Made by a program: the position numbers and the translations under genes
Notes under the pieces: generated by a model
Seen by the model: the letters and a program-made list of their open reading frames with translations, nothing else
What the model was told of the DNA's origin: nothing
Databases searched by the model: none
Assembly (NCBI GenBank): GCA_020345785.1
Contig: CP070771.1
Span: forward strand, 3,103,022-3,121,899
Direction of reading: 5' to 3'
From: Desulfobacterales bacterium
GTDB taxonomy: Bacteria; Desulfobacterota; Desulfobacteria; Desulfobacterales; JAFDCJ01
DNA: 18,878 nt
Part shown: positions 8,164-15,104 of the stretch, one piece after another
Layout of the letters: each line of letters begins with the position of its first letter
How positions within the stretch are numbered: position 1 is the first letter of the stretch

Positions 8164-10038
8164 ATGGCAAAAGGGCAATTACCAAACATAAAATCAACCT
8201 TAACCAAGGCCGAAATATTTTCTGATATGGATATCCAGTTCGCCATGTTCGTCGAGCGATTCTCCGCAGGTGAAGACCCGAATGTTTTTCTGGCAGCGGC
8301 GCTGGTCAGCCGGGCAACGGGAAATGGCGATATTTGTCTGAACCTTAAAACTCTGACCGAAACCGTTGTTTTCGAAGCGCCGAATGGTTCGGATCGAATA
8401 ATTTGCCCGCCGCTTGACCGTTGGCAGGAGAATCTTCTGGCAAGCCCGGCGGTGGGCCGACCCGGTGACACCTGTCCCCTGATTCTGGATAACAGCGGTC
8501 GACTGTACCTATACCGCTACTGGGAATATGAAAAAAAACTTGCGGATTCGATTCGGCAGCGGGCCGAGGGTGAACTGCAGGATTTTAATTCCCGCGAATT
8601 AGCACAGAAAATCAATATGCTTTTTCCGACATTGGATTCGCGGAAAATTGACTGGCAGAAAGTTGCGGCGGCTGTCACAGCCCTCAAGCGCTTCAGTGTC
8701 ATCACAGGCGGACCGGGCAGCGGCAAAACCTTTACGATCGCCAGAATCCTGGCGTTGCTGTGCGAATGCATCCCGGGGGATAAACTGGGTGTTTATCTGG
8801 CTGCTCCCACGGGAAAAGCGGCCGCCAGGCTCGCAGCGTCAATCAAAGAAGCCAAACAAGTTCTTAATTGCAGCAATCTCATCAAAAACGCCATTCCCCA
8901 TGAAGTTTATACCATACACCGTTTATTAAAACCGATTGCAGAGACTCCCTATTTTTACAGGAATGCCGCCAATCCCCTGGCGGCCGATGTCGTGGTGGTC
9001 GATGAGGCATCTATGGTGGATCTGGCCTTGATGTGCAAGCTGGTGGAGGCCGTACCTTCAAGAGCACGACTGCTGTTGATCGGAGATAAAGATCAGCTGG
9101 CATCTGTTGAAGCAGGCTCGGTGCTGGGAGACATTTGCGACCGACGGCAAATCCACTGCTTTAGCAATGGTTTTGTATCGAAAATTGAACAATTAACGCA
9201 ATTCAAACTCGCTGACGCGCTGCAGAGCTTTCAACACGTCTCCGGCTTGCAGGATTGCATCACGGTTCTGCCGGAAAGCTATCGATTTGAGCCCGCCAGC
9301 GGTATCGGGGGATTGGGCCGGGCGGTCAATCGCGGTGATGACAAGGCAGCTTGGGCTTTCTTGGACAATCCCGCTGAAAAATCCATTACTTGGCACTCCG
9401 TACCGTCCAGCGCACATCTGATGCGCGATATCAGCCGCAAAATTGTAGACGGCTACAAAAAGTACTTGACTTTAGCAAATCCCGTGTTAGCTATGGACGA
9501 ATTTGCTCGGTTTAAAATTTTATGCGCCCTTAAAATCGGACCATCCGGTGCAAATGCCGTTAATAGGCTGGCCGAAGAAGTTTTGAACCGTGAAGGCTTG
9601 ATATCCTGGGACCGGCGGGCAACGCATTCATGGTACCGCGGGCGGCCGGTATTGATAACCAAAAACGACTACAACCTCGGTCTCTTCAACGGCGATATCG
9701 GAATTACCCTGCCCGACCCGGATGCCGCAAACGATGACCTCTACGTCTATTTCCCGGACGCAGCCGGTGATTTTAAAAAGTTCCCGACCCATCGACTGGG
9801 CGAGCACGAAACCGTTTATGCCATGACGGTTCACAAGAGTCAGGGATCTGAATTTGACCACATCGTCCTGCTCCTGCCTGAAAGGGATTACCCGATATTG
9901 ACCCGGGAACTGATCTATACCGGATTGACACGGGCCAGGCAAACTGTTTCTATCTGGGGAACCGAACCTGTCTTTAAGGCCGCCGTCGCACGCAAAATTG
10001 AGCGATCATCGGGACTGCGGGATGCGCTGTGGGCTTAG
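8164..10038 (+). CDS. recD: RecBCD exonuclease V subunit RecD (5'-3' helicase)
   Basis: RecD is the fast 5'-3' superfamily 1B helicase of RecBCD and controls the nuclease after Chi. The protein is 624 residues (E. coli 608). The N-terminal RecB-contact region is present (DIQFAMFVERF, then FLAAALVSRATGNGDICL at about 40-58). Motifs are Walker A GGPGSGKTFT (182-191), APTGKAAARL, Walker B VVVDEASMVD (277-286), LLIGDKDQLASVEAGSVLGD, a VLITKNDYNLGLFNGDIG block, VHKSQGSEFDHIV and LIYTGLTRARQ at the C-terminus. ATG 8164 is preceded only by a weak AGCGG. A later in-frame ATG (residue 22) has no better site, and the sequence before it looks like RecD, so 8164 is kept. The 224-base gap from recB contains a strong hairpin, so recD may have its own promoter or reduced read-through. 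Confidence 0.96.
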   Translation: MAKGQLPNIKSTLTKAEIFSDMDIQFAMFVERFSAGEDPNVFLAAALVSRATGNGDICLNLKTLTETVVFEAPNGSDRIICPPLDRWQENLLASPAVGRPGDTCPLILDNSGRLYLYRYWEYEKKLADSIRQRAEGELQDFNSRELAQKINMLFPTLDSRKIDWQKVAAAVTALKRFSVITGGPGSGKTFTIARILALLCECIPGDKLGVYLAAPTGKAAARLAASIKEAKQVLNCSNLIKNAIPHEVYTIHRLLKPIAETPYFYRNAANPLAADVVVVDEASMVDLALMCKLVEAVPSRARLLLIGDKDQLASVEAGSVLGDICDRRQIHCFSNGFVSKIEQLTQFKLADALQSFQHVSGLQDCITVLPESYRFEPASGIGGLGRAVNRGDDKAAWAFLDNPAEKSITWHSVPSSAHLMRDISRKIVDGYKKYLTLANPVLAMDEFARFKILCALKIGPSGANAVNRLAEEVLNREGLISWDRRATHSWYRGRPVLITKNDYNLGLFNGDIGITLPDPDAANDDLYVYFPDAAGDFKKFPTHRLGEHETVYAMTVHKSQGSEFDHIVLLLPERDYPILTRELIYTGLTRARQTVSIWGTEPVFKAAVARKIERSSGLRDALWA

Positions 10039-10047
10039 CAAGGTTAA

Positions 10048-10196
10048 GGGTTCAAGGTTCAGAGGTTCAGCGTTGCGAGAACTGGAATATTCGTCCTGTC
10101 TGAAATCTTGAGTCATAAAGTATCGGCTAAAATCGATAGCTTACAAAAAATTGACTGTCTTAAGCCATCGTAGCCCACAACAGTGAACCCTGAACC
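10048..10196. repeat. GGTTCA-type repeats in recD-fabH spacer
   Basis: The 187-base spacer starts with GGTTCAAGGTTCA (10049-10061) and a further AGGTTCA (10063-10069), and near its end carries TGAACCCTGAACC (10184-10196). The outer copies form an inverted repeat with 12 of 13 matches. The region between is unremarkable. There is no poly-U after either arm. Confidence 0.55.
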
Positions 10197-10225
10197 AGTA
10201 AACTTTTACACCTGGAGCAAGGACA

Positions 10226-11245
10226 ATGAAACGTACAGTTATACGAGGAACCGGACGCTATTTGCCGCCGCGAATCGTGACCAATGAAGAAATGACCCAA
10301 TGGATGGACACATCGGATGAATGGATTCGGCAGCGAACCGGAATAGAGCAGCGTCACTGGATTCCGCCGGAAGGCGGGGTCGGATCATCCGATCTTGGGC
10401 TGGAAGCTTCCAAAATAGCGCTGCAGCGCACGGGCTGGGAGCCGCAAGACTTGGATTTGATCATTTTTGCGACCTTGAGTCCAGACATTTTTTTCCCGGG
10501 CTCCGGCTGCCTGATGCAGCATAAAATGGGTTTATCTTCAACACCGGCGCTGGATATCCGGCAGCAATGTACCGGGTTTTTGTATGGCCTGACCACCGCT
10601 GATGCCTATATCCGCAGCGGTCTTGCGAATCGAATCCTGTTGGTCGGAGCAGAGGTACACAGCACCGGTCTGAATGTAACAACCGAGGGCAGGGATGTGG
10701 CTGTCATCTTTGGCGATGGCGCCGGCGCCGTTTGTCTGGAAGGAATCGAATCCGATGAACCGACGGGCGTACTGGCATCAGCCTTGCACGCCAACGGTGA
10801 ATTTGCCGAAAGCCTGATGGTTGAGGTGGGTGCATCACGTCTGAACCCCCGAATCAGCCATGAACTTATCGATCAGGGCCGTCATTGGCCGAAGATGGAC
10901 GGCAAGACCATATTCAAATTAGCCGTGCAGAAATTACCTGAAGTCGTCCAGGAAGCACTGGAAAAAGCAGAGCTATCGCTGGAGGATATAGATTTGTTTA
11001 TTCCGCATCAGGCCAATATGCGCATTAATCAATTTTTTCAGCAATCCATGAAGTTGCCGGAAGAGAAGGTATTCAACAATATCCAGCGTTACGGCAATAC
11101 CACGGCGGCCAGCATTCCGATTGCCCTTGATGAAGCCCTTGAAATGAAGCTGATCGGCAACGGTAGCACCGTGCTGTTTCTGGGCCTGGGAGCCGGACTT
11201 ACCTGGGGTGCCGTGATTTCAAAATTGGTTGATAAACCATATTGA
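10226..11245 (+). CDS. fabH: Beta-ketoacyl-ACP synthase III (KAS III)
   Basis: KAS III condenses an acyl-CoA (usually acetyl-CoA) with malonyl-ACP to start fatty-acid synthesis in the cytosol. The length of 339 residues is close to the usual 315-340. The N-terminus (GTGRYLPPRIVTNEEM, then DTSDEWIRQRTGI) is classic. The catalytic triad is visible: Cys115 in IRQQCTGFLYG, His261 in FIPHQANMRI and Asn291 in QRYGNTTAAS. The C-terminus has LFLGLGAGLTWGA. A GGAG at 10214-10217, 8 bases before ATG 10226, supports the start. It stands alone: no fabD, fabG, acpP or plsX is adjacent, so it may be a second copy or a variant with a different primer (branched or other acyl-CoA). The substrate cannot be read from this sequence. 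The minus-strand synthetase downstream is convergent, so the two are not an operon. Confidence 0.92.
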   Translation: MKRTVIRGTGRYLPPRIVTNEEMTQWMDTSDEWIRQRTGIEQRHWIPPEGGVGSSDLGLEASKIALQRTGWEPQDLDLIIFATLSPDIFFPGSGCLMQHKMGLSSTPALDIRQQCTGFLYGLTTADAYIRSGLANRILLVGAEVHSTGLNVTTEGRDVAVIFGDGAGAVCLEGIESDEPTGVLASALHANGEFAESLMVEVGASRLNPRISHELIDQGRHWPKMDGKTIFKLAVQKLPEVVQEALEKAELSLEDIDLFIPHQANMRINQFFQQSMKLPEEKVFNNIQRYGNTTAASIPIALDEALEMKLIGNGSTVLFLGLGAGLTWGAVISKLVDKPY

Positions 11246-11548
11246 AATAGGACCTACAGTTCTTGCCCGGTCAAGCCGGTTGGAGCAAAGCGTAAATCCC
11301 GACGTATCGGGGAGCCAAAAAAAGAAATTAATCACGAAAGCATGCCGCCGCGGCGGGAAAAACACGAAAAGGAGAAAAGATAAATTTCGTGCTCACGCGG
11401 CGCACACGCAGCGCAAGCGCTGCGGGAGCGCCTGCGCTGCGCGTTTTACATTTCGTGTTTTCCTGATAAAAAAAATCGAAAAATGCGAAGAAATCACGAT
11501 TAAGCGCCTGAGAGGAGACGATCCATCTTGGAAGCCTTCAATTTCAAT
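11246..11548. other. Convergent spacer between fabH and the minus-strand unit
   Basis: No believable gene is visible in these 303 bases. A small stem CCCGA-CGTA-TCGGG lies at 11298-11311, followed by an A-run rather than a U-run. The centre holds the palindrome cluster listed separately. The spacer should contain the transcript ends of fabH (from the left) and the small Cys protein (from the right). No textbook intrinsic terminator is visible, but AGCGC-CT-GCGCT followed by GCGCGTTTT (11427-11447) is the nearest candidate on the plus strand. Confidence 0.5.
11345..11461. repeat. Nested GC-rich palindromes within an AACACGAAA inverted repeat
   Basis: The outer arms AAAACACGAAA (11359-11369) and TTTCGTGTTTT (11451-11461) are perfect inverted repeats. 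A 12-bp palindrome CCGCCGCGGCGG sits at 11345-11356. Between the arms, CGCAGCGC-AA-GCGCTGCG (11407-11424) and AGCGC-CT-GCGCT (11427-11438) are perfect hairpins. ATTTCGTG flanks the 58-base hairpin segment on both sides (11384-11391 and 11450-11457), like a target duplication. Likewise CACGAAA lies on both sides of the first palindrome. Base composition (mostly GC) contrasts with the AT-rich surroundings. The arrangement looks like palindromic elements inserted in an older repeat. Confidence 0.7.
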
Positions 11549-11746
11549 TTATGAGCGCCTCGTGCAGGATACCGATTCAGACAAGATCGTATGGATTTTG
11601 TCCAACATTTCGCATTCGTCACTGCACTTCGGGAAAGTCTTCTTGCGGATGCACTTTTGGCAGGGACTTTTTATCAGATACCCGATTTCGAAATCGTATT
11701 TATATTTGAATCTTTTCTCTGGCATTTTTTGCGGGACACAATTCAA
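11549..11746 (-). CDS. Small four-cysteine protein, possible zinc-binding, unknown function
   Basis: This is a 65-residue frame read from TTG 11746, or 58 residues from ATG 11725. The C-terminal half looks like a real small protein: Cys29-x2-Cys32-x8-Cys41-x3-Cys45 in SPCQKC...FPKCSDEC, followed by a helix and a last VSC (Cys61) before the stop. The paired cysteines suggest a small zinc ribbon or other metal site. It is charged and soluble, with no signal peptide. It lies 109 bases downstream of the acyl-CoA synthetase on the same strand, so it could be co-transcribed. A TATAAT on the minus strand about 30 bases before TTG could instead be its own -10, but there is no convincing -35 and no clear ribosome site. 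A 199-residue frame covers it on the other strand but looks non-coding. I do not recognise a named family. Confidence 0.5.
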   Translation of the reverse strand: MNCVPQKMPEKRFKYKYDFEIGYLIKSPCQKCIRKKTFPKCSDECEMLDKIHTILSESVSCTRRS

Positions 11747-11855
11747 CGATTCTATTCACTTTCATTATAAAATGCGCATCATTAATATCATCTGCATTCA
11801 CCGGCCCGGCTTTTGGAAAATGTTTTAACTATCATAAGATGCTTCACCACACAAG

Positions 11856-14021
11856 TCAATTTCGCTTTAAAAATCGATGATATTCAACCATCTTGGCGAA
11901 TGCCTTGACGGCGCGCTCAGGAGTAGGATAAAAGACTCCCTTAAACCCACTTTCCTTAACGCGATACAGGGTTTGATTCTTTTCATCGGGCAGCAGACTG
12001 ACGCCGAATATCGGTTTATGGTGGCGCTCCATTAAATTCACAATGTGACGGATATAATCATTTTCGAATACGATAAACTGCCGGTTGATCTGGTTTATCG
12101 TTTCGACGGAAATACTCGGATCCGCCTTAAGCACGGACTCTCCAAACCGTTTGACCATGATCCGGCGTCCCAATACGCCGAGGTTAATGACCGCATCGCA
12201 GCCCTCCCACTTCAAAAGCTCTTCTAAAATATTTATCGGAATAGAGGGGTCCCGCACACCCACCAGATCGATGGGGTTGGATCGACTCCAATAGGACGGC
12301 AACAGGCGATCCATCTTGGCGATCAAATTTGATGTGAGCTCCGGTACCTCAAGGCCGTATTCCGCGCACAAATCAGCCGTAACCACCCCCCAGCCACCGC
12401 CCAGTGTCATGATGGCAGCCCGATTTCCTTCAGGCAGAGGCAATGACGAAAAGGCGGCTGCCAGATCCAAAAGATCCATTGGTTTTTCGGCCCTGACAAT
12501 TCCGGCCTGTCGGCAGACCGCGTCGAACAGTTTAATATCCGAAGCCATGGCACCGGTGTGGCTCGCCGCAGCCCGGTTGCCGGCATGACTTCGTCCGCCT
12601 TTGAGGAGCACAATCGGCTTCTTTTTTCCAACCCGCAGGGCACTGTTGAAGAATCGCCGCCCGTTTTTAACACTCTCGATATAAAGTATCACGGTACGGG
12701 TCAAGACATCCACTTCGAATCCGTCAAGATAATCTTCAATGGTCATCATGGCTTCATTACCCGATCCGCAAAATCCGCGAATTCCGATGCCCTGTTGTTC
12801 GGCAAACGCCAGCAACTGGATGCCCATGTTGCCTGATTGTGCCACCATGGCGGTGGAGCCGGGACGGGGCATGACCGGTGAACCGGCGCAGTATAGATTA
12901 ATATGAGGATTACAAATGCCCATGGTGTTCGGCCCAAGCACCAGAATTTCGGCATTCCGGGCCGCTTTAACCAGTTCGGTTTCCAATTGCCGGCCGTTTT
13001 TGCCGGTTTCACTGAAACCGGATGTAATCAAGAGCATGTTTCGAATCCCCTTTTCCCGAAACTGCGGAATAAGGTCGAGAACCTTTTCGGCCGGCACGGT
13101 TACTGCCGCCAGATCGATCTGGTCAGGTATTTCCGCTACTGACCGATAGACTTGTCGGCCGGCAATGCGACCGCCCCTTGGATTCACCGGATAAATCTGG
13201 CCCTTGAAGCCGCCGCTGATGGTATTGGCCATCAGGGAATAACCCCATTTGCCCATTTGGGAGGAAGCGCCCACAATGGCGACAGTTTTGGGATAAAACA
13301 ATGATCCGATGGCACCCGGGGGAATGGGCGGCAGCACTTCATCCTGTTGAATCGGGTCATCGGTCATCACCAGGGCGTCGACGGCCAGAATTTGTCCTTC
13401 AGGCGTGACAAGCAGCGGATTAATATCAACTTCGGCAACTTCCGGATGCAATTCGCCGATCCGGGACAATCCCTGCAATGCTTGAATCAACACCTTTCGA
13501 TCAGCAGGCTTTTCGCCCCTGAACTCGCCGAGCAGGGCTTTGCCACGGATCTCTTCGAGCATCCCGGCGGCATCCCCCTCAGTCAGCGGTGCAAGCCGAA
13601 AAGAGACATCCGAAAATGCTTCGGTGAATACGCCGCCGGTGCCGAACATGACCACCGGTCCGAATTGTTGATCTCGAAACAGACCGGCAACAAATTCCCG
13701 CCGACCCGGAGTATGCGGTTGAATCAGAAAACCTTCCAATTCCCGGTCTGCCTCAGCACTGATTTTTTGAGCTGCCTTTTCAACTGCTCCGCTATCCGTG
13801 AGATTAAGGTGCACCAGACCGCGATCGGTTTTGTGCAGCAGACTGGCGCCGATGCCTTTCAACACGACGGGAAAACCAATTTTTTGGGCCGCAGAAACGA
13901 CATCCGCTTGTCGGTCGACAAATTCTTCCGGGACGAACCTAATACCGAAATCTACCAGAAGATGCCTGGCATCTTTTTCTTTTAGAACGCTTTTTCCCGA
14001 ATTTTGTTTGCGCCGCCCCAT
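11856..14021 (-). CDS. Fused NDP-forming acyl/acetyl-CoA synthetase (ATP-grasp first)
   Basis: This enzyme interconverts acyl-CoA, ADP and phosphate with free acid, CoA and ATP. In anaerobes it conserves energy from acyl-CoA. The 721-residue protein carries both halves of the two-subunit enzyme. Residues about 10-225 are the ATP-grasp (beta) part with His63 in LLHKTDRGLV and MFGTGGVFTEAF. About 240-345 is the CoA-binding Rossmann domain (TVAIVGASSQMGKWG). About 360-715 is the succinyl-CoA-ligase-like part with the phospho-histidine candidate His489 in AASHTGAM. The beta half precedes the alpha half, the reverse of the common fused order. ATG 14021 is chosen because GGAGG (14034-14030) lies 8 bases upstream. 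ATG 14036 would place that site inside the gene. Substrate (acetate, aryl or branched acids) is not readable. Confidence 0.92.
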   Translation of the reverse strand: MGRRKQNSGKSVLKEKDARHLLVDFGIRFVPEEFVDRQADVVSAAQKIGFPVVLKGIGASLLHKTDRGLVHLNLTDSGAVEKAAQKISAEADRELEGFLIQPHTPGRREFVAGLFRDQQFGPVVMFGTGGVFTEAFSDVSFRLAPLTEGDAAGMLEEIRGKALLGEFRGEKPADRKVLIQALQGLSRIGELHPEVAEVDINPLLVTPEGQILAVDALVMTDDPIQQDEVLPPIPPGAIGSLFYPKTVAIVGASSQMGKWGYSLMANTISGGFKGQIYPVNPRGGRIAGRQVYRSVAEIPDQIDLAAVTVPAEKVLDLIPQFREKGIRNMLLITSGFSETGKNGRQLETELVKAARNAEILVLGPNTMGICNPHINLYCAGSPVMPRPGSTAMVAQSGNMGIQLLAFAEQQGIGIRGFCGSGNEAMMTIEDYLDGFEVDVLTRTVILYIESVKNGRRFFNSALRVGKKKPIVLLKGGRSHAGNRAAASHTGAMASDIKLFDAVCRQAGIVRAEKPMDLLDLAAAFSSLPLPEGNRAAIMTLGGGWGVVTADLCAEYGLEVPELTSNLIAKMDRLLPSYWSRSNPIDLVGVRDPSIPINILEELLKWEGCDAVINLGVLGRRIMVKRFGESVLKADPSISVETINQINRQFIVFENDYIRHIVNLMERHHKPIFGVSLLPDEKNQTLYRVKESGFKGVFYPTPERAVKAFAKMVEYHRFLKRN

Positions 14022-14043
14022 TCTGACAACCTCCATTCTTTTT

Positions 14044-14073
14044 ATTCTAGCGCAGTTTCCCGAGTTTACGCAA
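14044..14073 (-). promoter_or_regulatory. Candidate sigma-70 promoter for the acyl-CoA synthetase
   Basis: On the minus strand, TTGCGT (14073-14068), an 18-base spacer and TAGAAT (14049-14044) form a fair sigma-70 promoter. The predicted transcript start near 14037 would give a short leader that just includes the GGAGG at 14034-14030, supporting ATG 14021. Prediction is by eye only. Confidence 0.35.
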
Positions 14074-14345
14074 TTTATGTTTTATGCTATGAGGAAAGCA
14101 ACCATTTTTTAAATATTCGTTTAAAAATATCCGGTTATCCGGAATGCCCAAGTTGGCATTGGATGAACTTTCCATCGAAGCCCATTTCGACAATCAATAT
14201 GGCTTGCTATTTCCAGATAACCAGATCAAAATAAAGAATCCTGGCCAGTGGCCCCGTCGGCGGGGTTTGACGTCACTCCAGAGGGGTGGTTTGGTCGTCA
14301 GATAACCACTGGAATAATGGAATATTGGAATAAAAGGAATGTATC
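14074..14345. other. Divergent spacer upstream of ispF
   Basis: This is the rest of the gap between the divergent synthetase and ispF; I see no gene in it. It holds a small stem CCCCG-TCGG-CGGGG (14252-14265), an 8-bp palindrome TGACGTCA (14268-14275) and a run of GGAAT-type repeats (14311-14340) leading into ispF. The ribosome site for ispF is AGGA at 14335-14338, inside the repeat run. No clear ispF promoter is recognised. Confidence 0.5.
14310..14322 (+). repeat. Left arm of 13-bp inverted repeat bracketing ispF
   Basis: TGGAATAATGGAA here is the exact reverse complement of 14873-14885 beyond the ispF stop. It is part of a run of GGAATA-like copies (ATGGAATATTGGAATAAAAGG). Confidence 0.65.
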
Positions 14346-14816
14346 ATGCGCATCGGTATCGGATATGATGTACACAAGCTGGTTGCGGGACGCAGACTTG
14401 TGCTGGGCGGAGTAAATATTCCGTTCGAAAAAGGTTTGCTGGGTCATTCCGACGCGGATGTGCTGGTGCACGCGGTGTGCGACGCTCTGTTGGGCGCAGC
14501 CGGGTTGGGGGATATCGGCTTGTATTTTCCCGATACCGACCTCAAATTCAAAGACATTTCCAGTTTGACCCTTCTGACCGAAATCAACGCAATGATTCAC
14601 AATAAGGGTTTTTCGATCCTAAATATCGACACGACAATTATCGCCGAAGCCCCTAAAATCAGCCCTTTTCGGAAAATGATGCAGGAAAATCTGGCCAATG
14701 CGGTTGAAGTTGATCCCGGCTGCATTAACATTAAAGCCACCACCACCGAAGGTCTGGGAATCATCGGAAAAGGGGAGGGCATCGGGGCCATGAGCGTGGC
14801 CCTTTTGGAGAAATAA
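14346..14816 (+). CDS. ispF: 2-C-methyl-D-erythritol 2,4-cyclodiphosphate synthase
   Basis: IspF closes the CDP-ME 2-phosphate ring to MEcPP with release of CMP in the MEP (non-mevalonate) isoprenoid pathway, as a cytosolic trimer. The length of 156 residues is standard. The metal ligands match E. coli numbering: Asp8 and His10 in GYDVHKL, and His42 in DADVLVHAVCDALLGA. DIGLYFPDTD (about 56-65) and the C-terminal TTTEGLGIIGKGEGI (about 132-146) are the other signature blocks. ATG 14346 follows an AGGA at 14335-14338. It is not fused to or beside ispD here. Inverted 13-bp repeats lie on both sides, and uvrB follows after a 288-base hairpin-rich spacer, so a shared transcript with uvrBC is possible but not shown. 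Confidence 0.96.
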   Translation: MRIGIGYDVHKLVAGRRLVLGGVNIPFEKGLLGHSDADVLVHAVCDALLGAAGLGDIGLYFPDTDLKFKDISSLTLLTEINAMIHNKGFSILNIDTTIIAEAPKISPFRKMMQENLANAVEVDPGCINIKATTTEGLGIIGKGEGIGAMSVALLEK

Positions 14817-14872
14817 AGTCCGAATACAATTGTTGATAGTCTTTTAACCCCCCCTAATCCATCATTGCAACT

Positions 14873-14885
14873 TTCCATTATTCCA
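14873..14885 (-). repeat. Right arm of 13-bp inverted repeat bracketing ispF
   Basis: TTCCATTATTCCA pairs exactly with 14310-14322. It lies 56 bases after the ispF stop. The distance between the arms (about 550 bases) is too long for a local terminator. Confidence 0.65.
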
Positions 14886-14946
14886 TGATTGGGGCAAGAA
14901 CGCATCCCTCTAAATATACTCCTTATTTTGATTCTTGCCATACAAT

Positions 14947-15070
14947 TCCCGCCCTGGCGGGACTCCGCATCCCGCCGCGGCGGGATTGCAAGTTCAACCA
15001 TCCGTGTACTGACGTCTTCTTGCCTTTTCGGCTTATGGCCGAAAAGGCAAGCCACCTGCTGCGCAGGTGG
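14947..15070. repeat. Row of four hairpins upstream of uvrB
   Basis: Four perfect stems lie in 124 bases: TCCCGCC-CT-GGCGGGA (14947-14962), the palindrome TCCCGCCGCGGCGGGA (14970-14985), a 14-bp stem with a 5-base loop (arms 15019-15032 and 15038-15051, core GCCTTTTCGGC), and CCACCTGC-TGC-GCAGGTGG (15052-15070), which abuts the third. No U-tract follows any stem, so none is a standard terminator. The second shares the core CCGCCGCGGCGG with 11345-11356, so these belong to a dispersed palindromic family. They end 34 bases before the uvrB start and may affect its transcript, for example as a stable leader structure. Confidence 0.8.
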
Positions 15071-15104
15071 TCGTTGACTCAGATATAGAATTTTCGAGAC
15101 GTGA

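Noticed and set aside
11246..11320. Riboswitch in the fabH downstream region
   Set aside because: A small stem and purine-rich stretch are present, but no known aptamer consensus could be recognised, and there is no plus-strand gene downstream to control.
11229..11828. 199-codon plus-strand open frame overlapping the end of fabH
   Set aside because: Its first half is translated from palindromic repeats, its second half is low-complexity and hydrophobic without domain character, and it lies over a better minus-strand Cys-rich frame. No ribosome site is visible.
13347..13985. 212-codon plus-strand frame inside the acyl-CoA synthetase gene
   Set aside because: It is fully antisense to a clear 721-residue enzyme and has no recognisable motif, so it is a shadow of the real gene.
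15019..15070. Intrinsic terminator for ispF
   Set aside because: The stems are strong but no U-tract follows on either strand.
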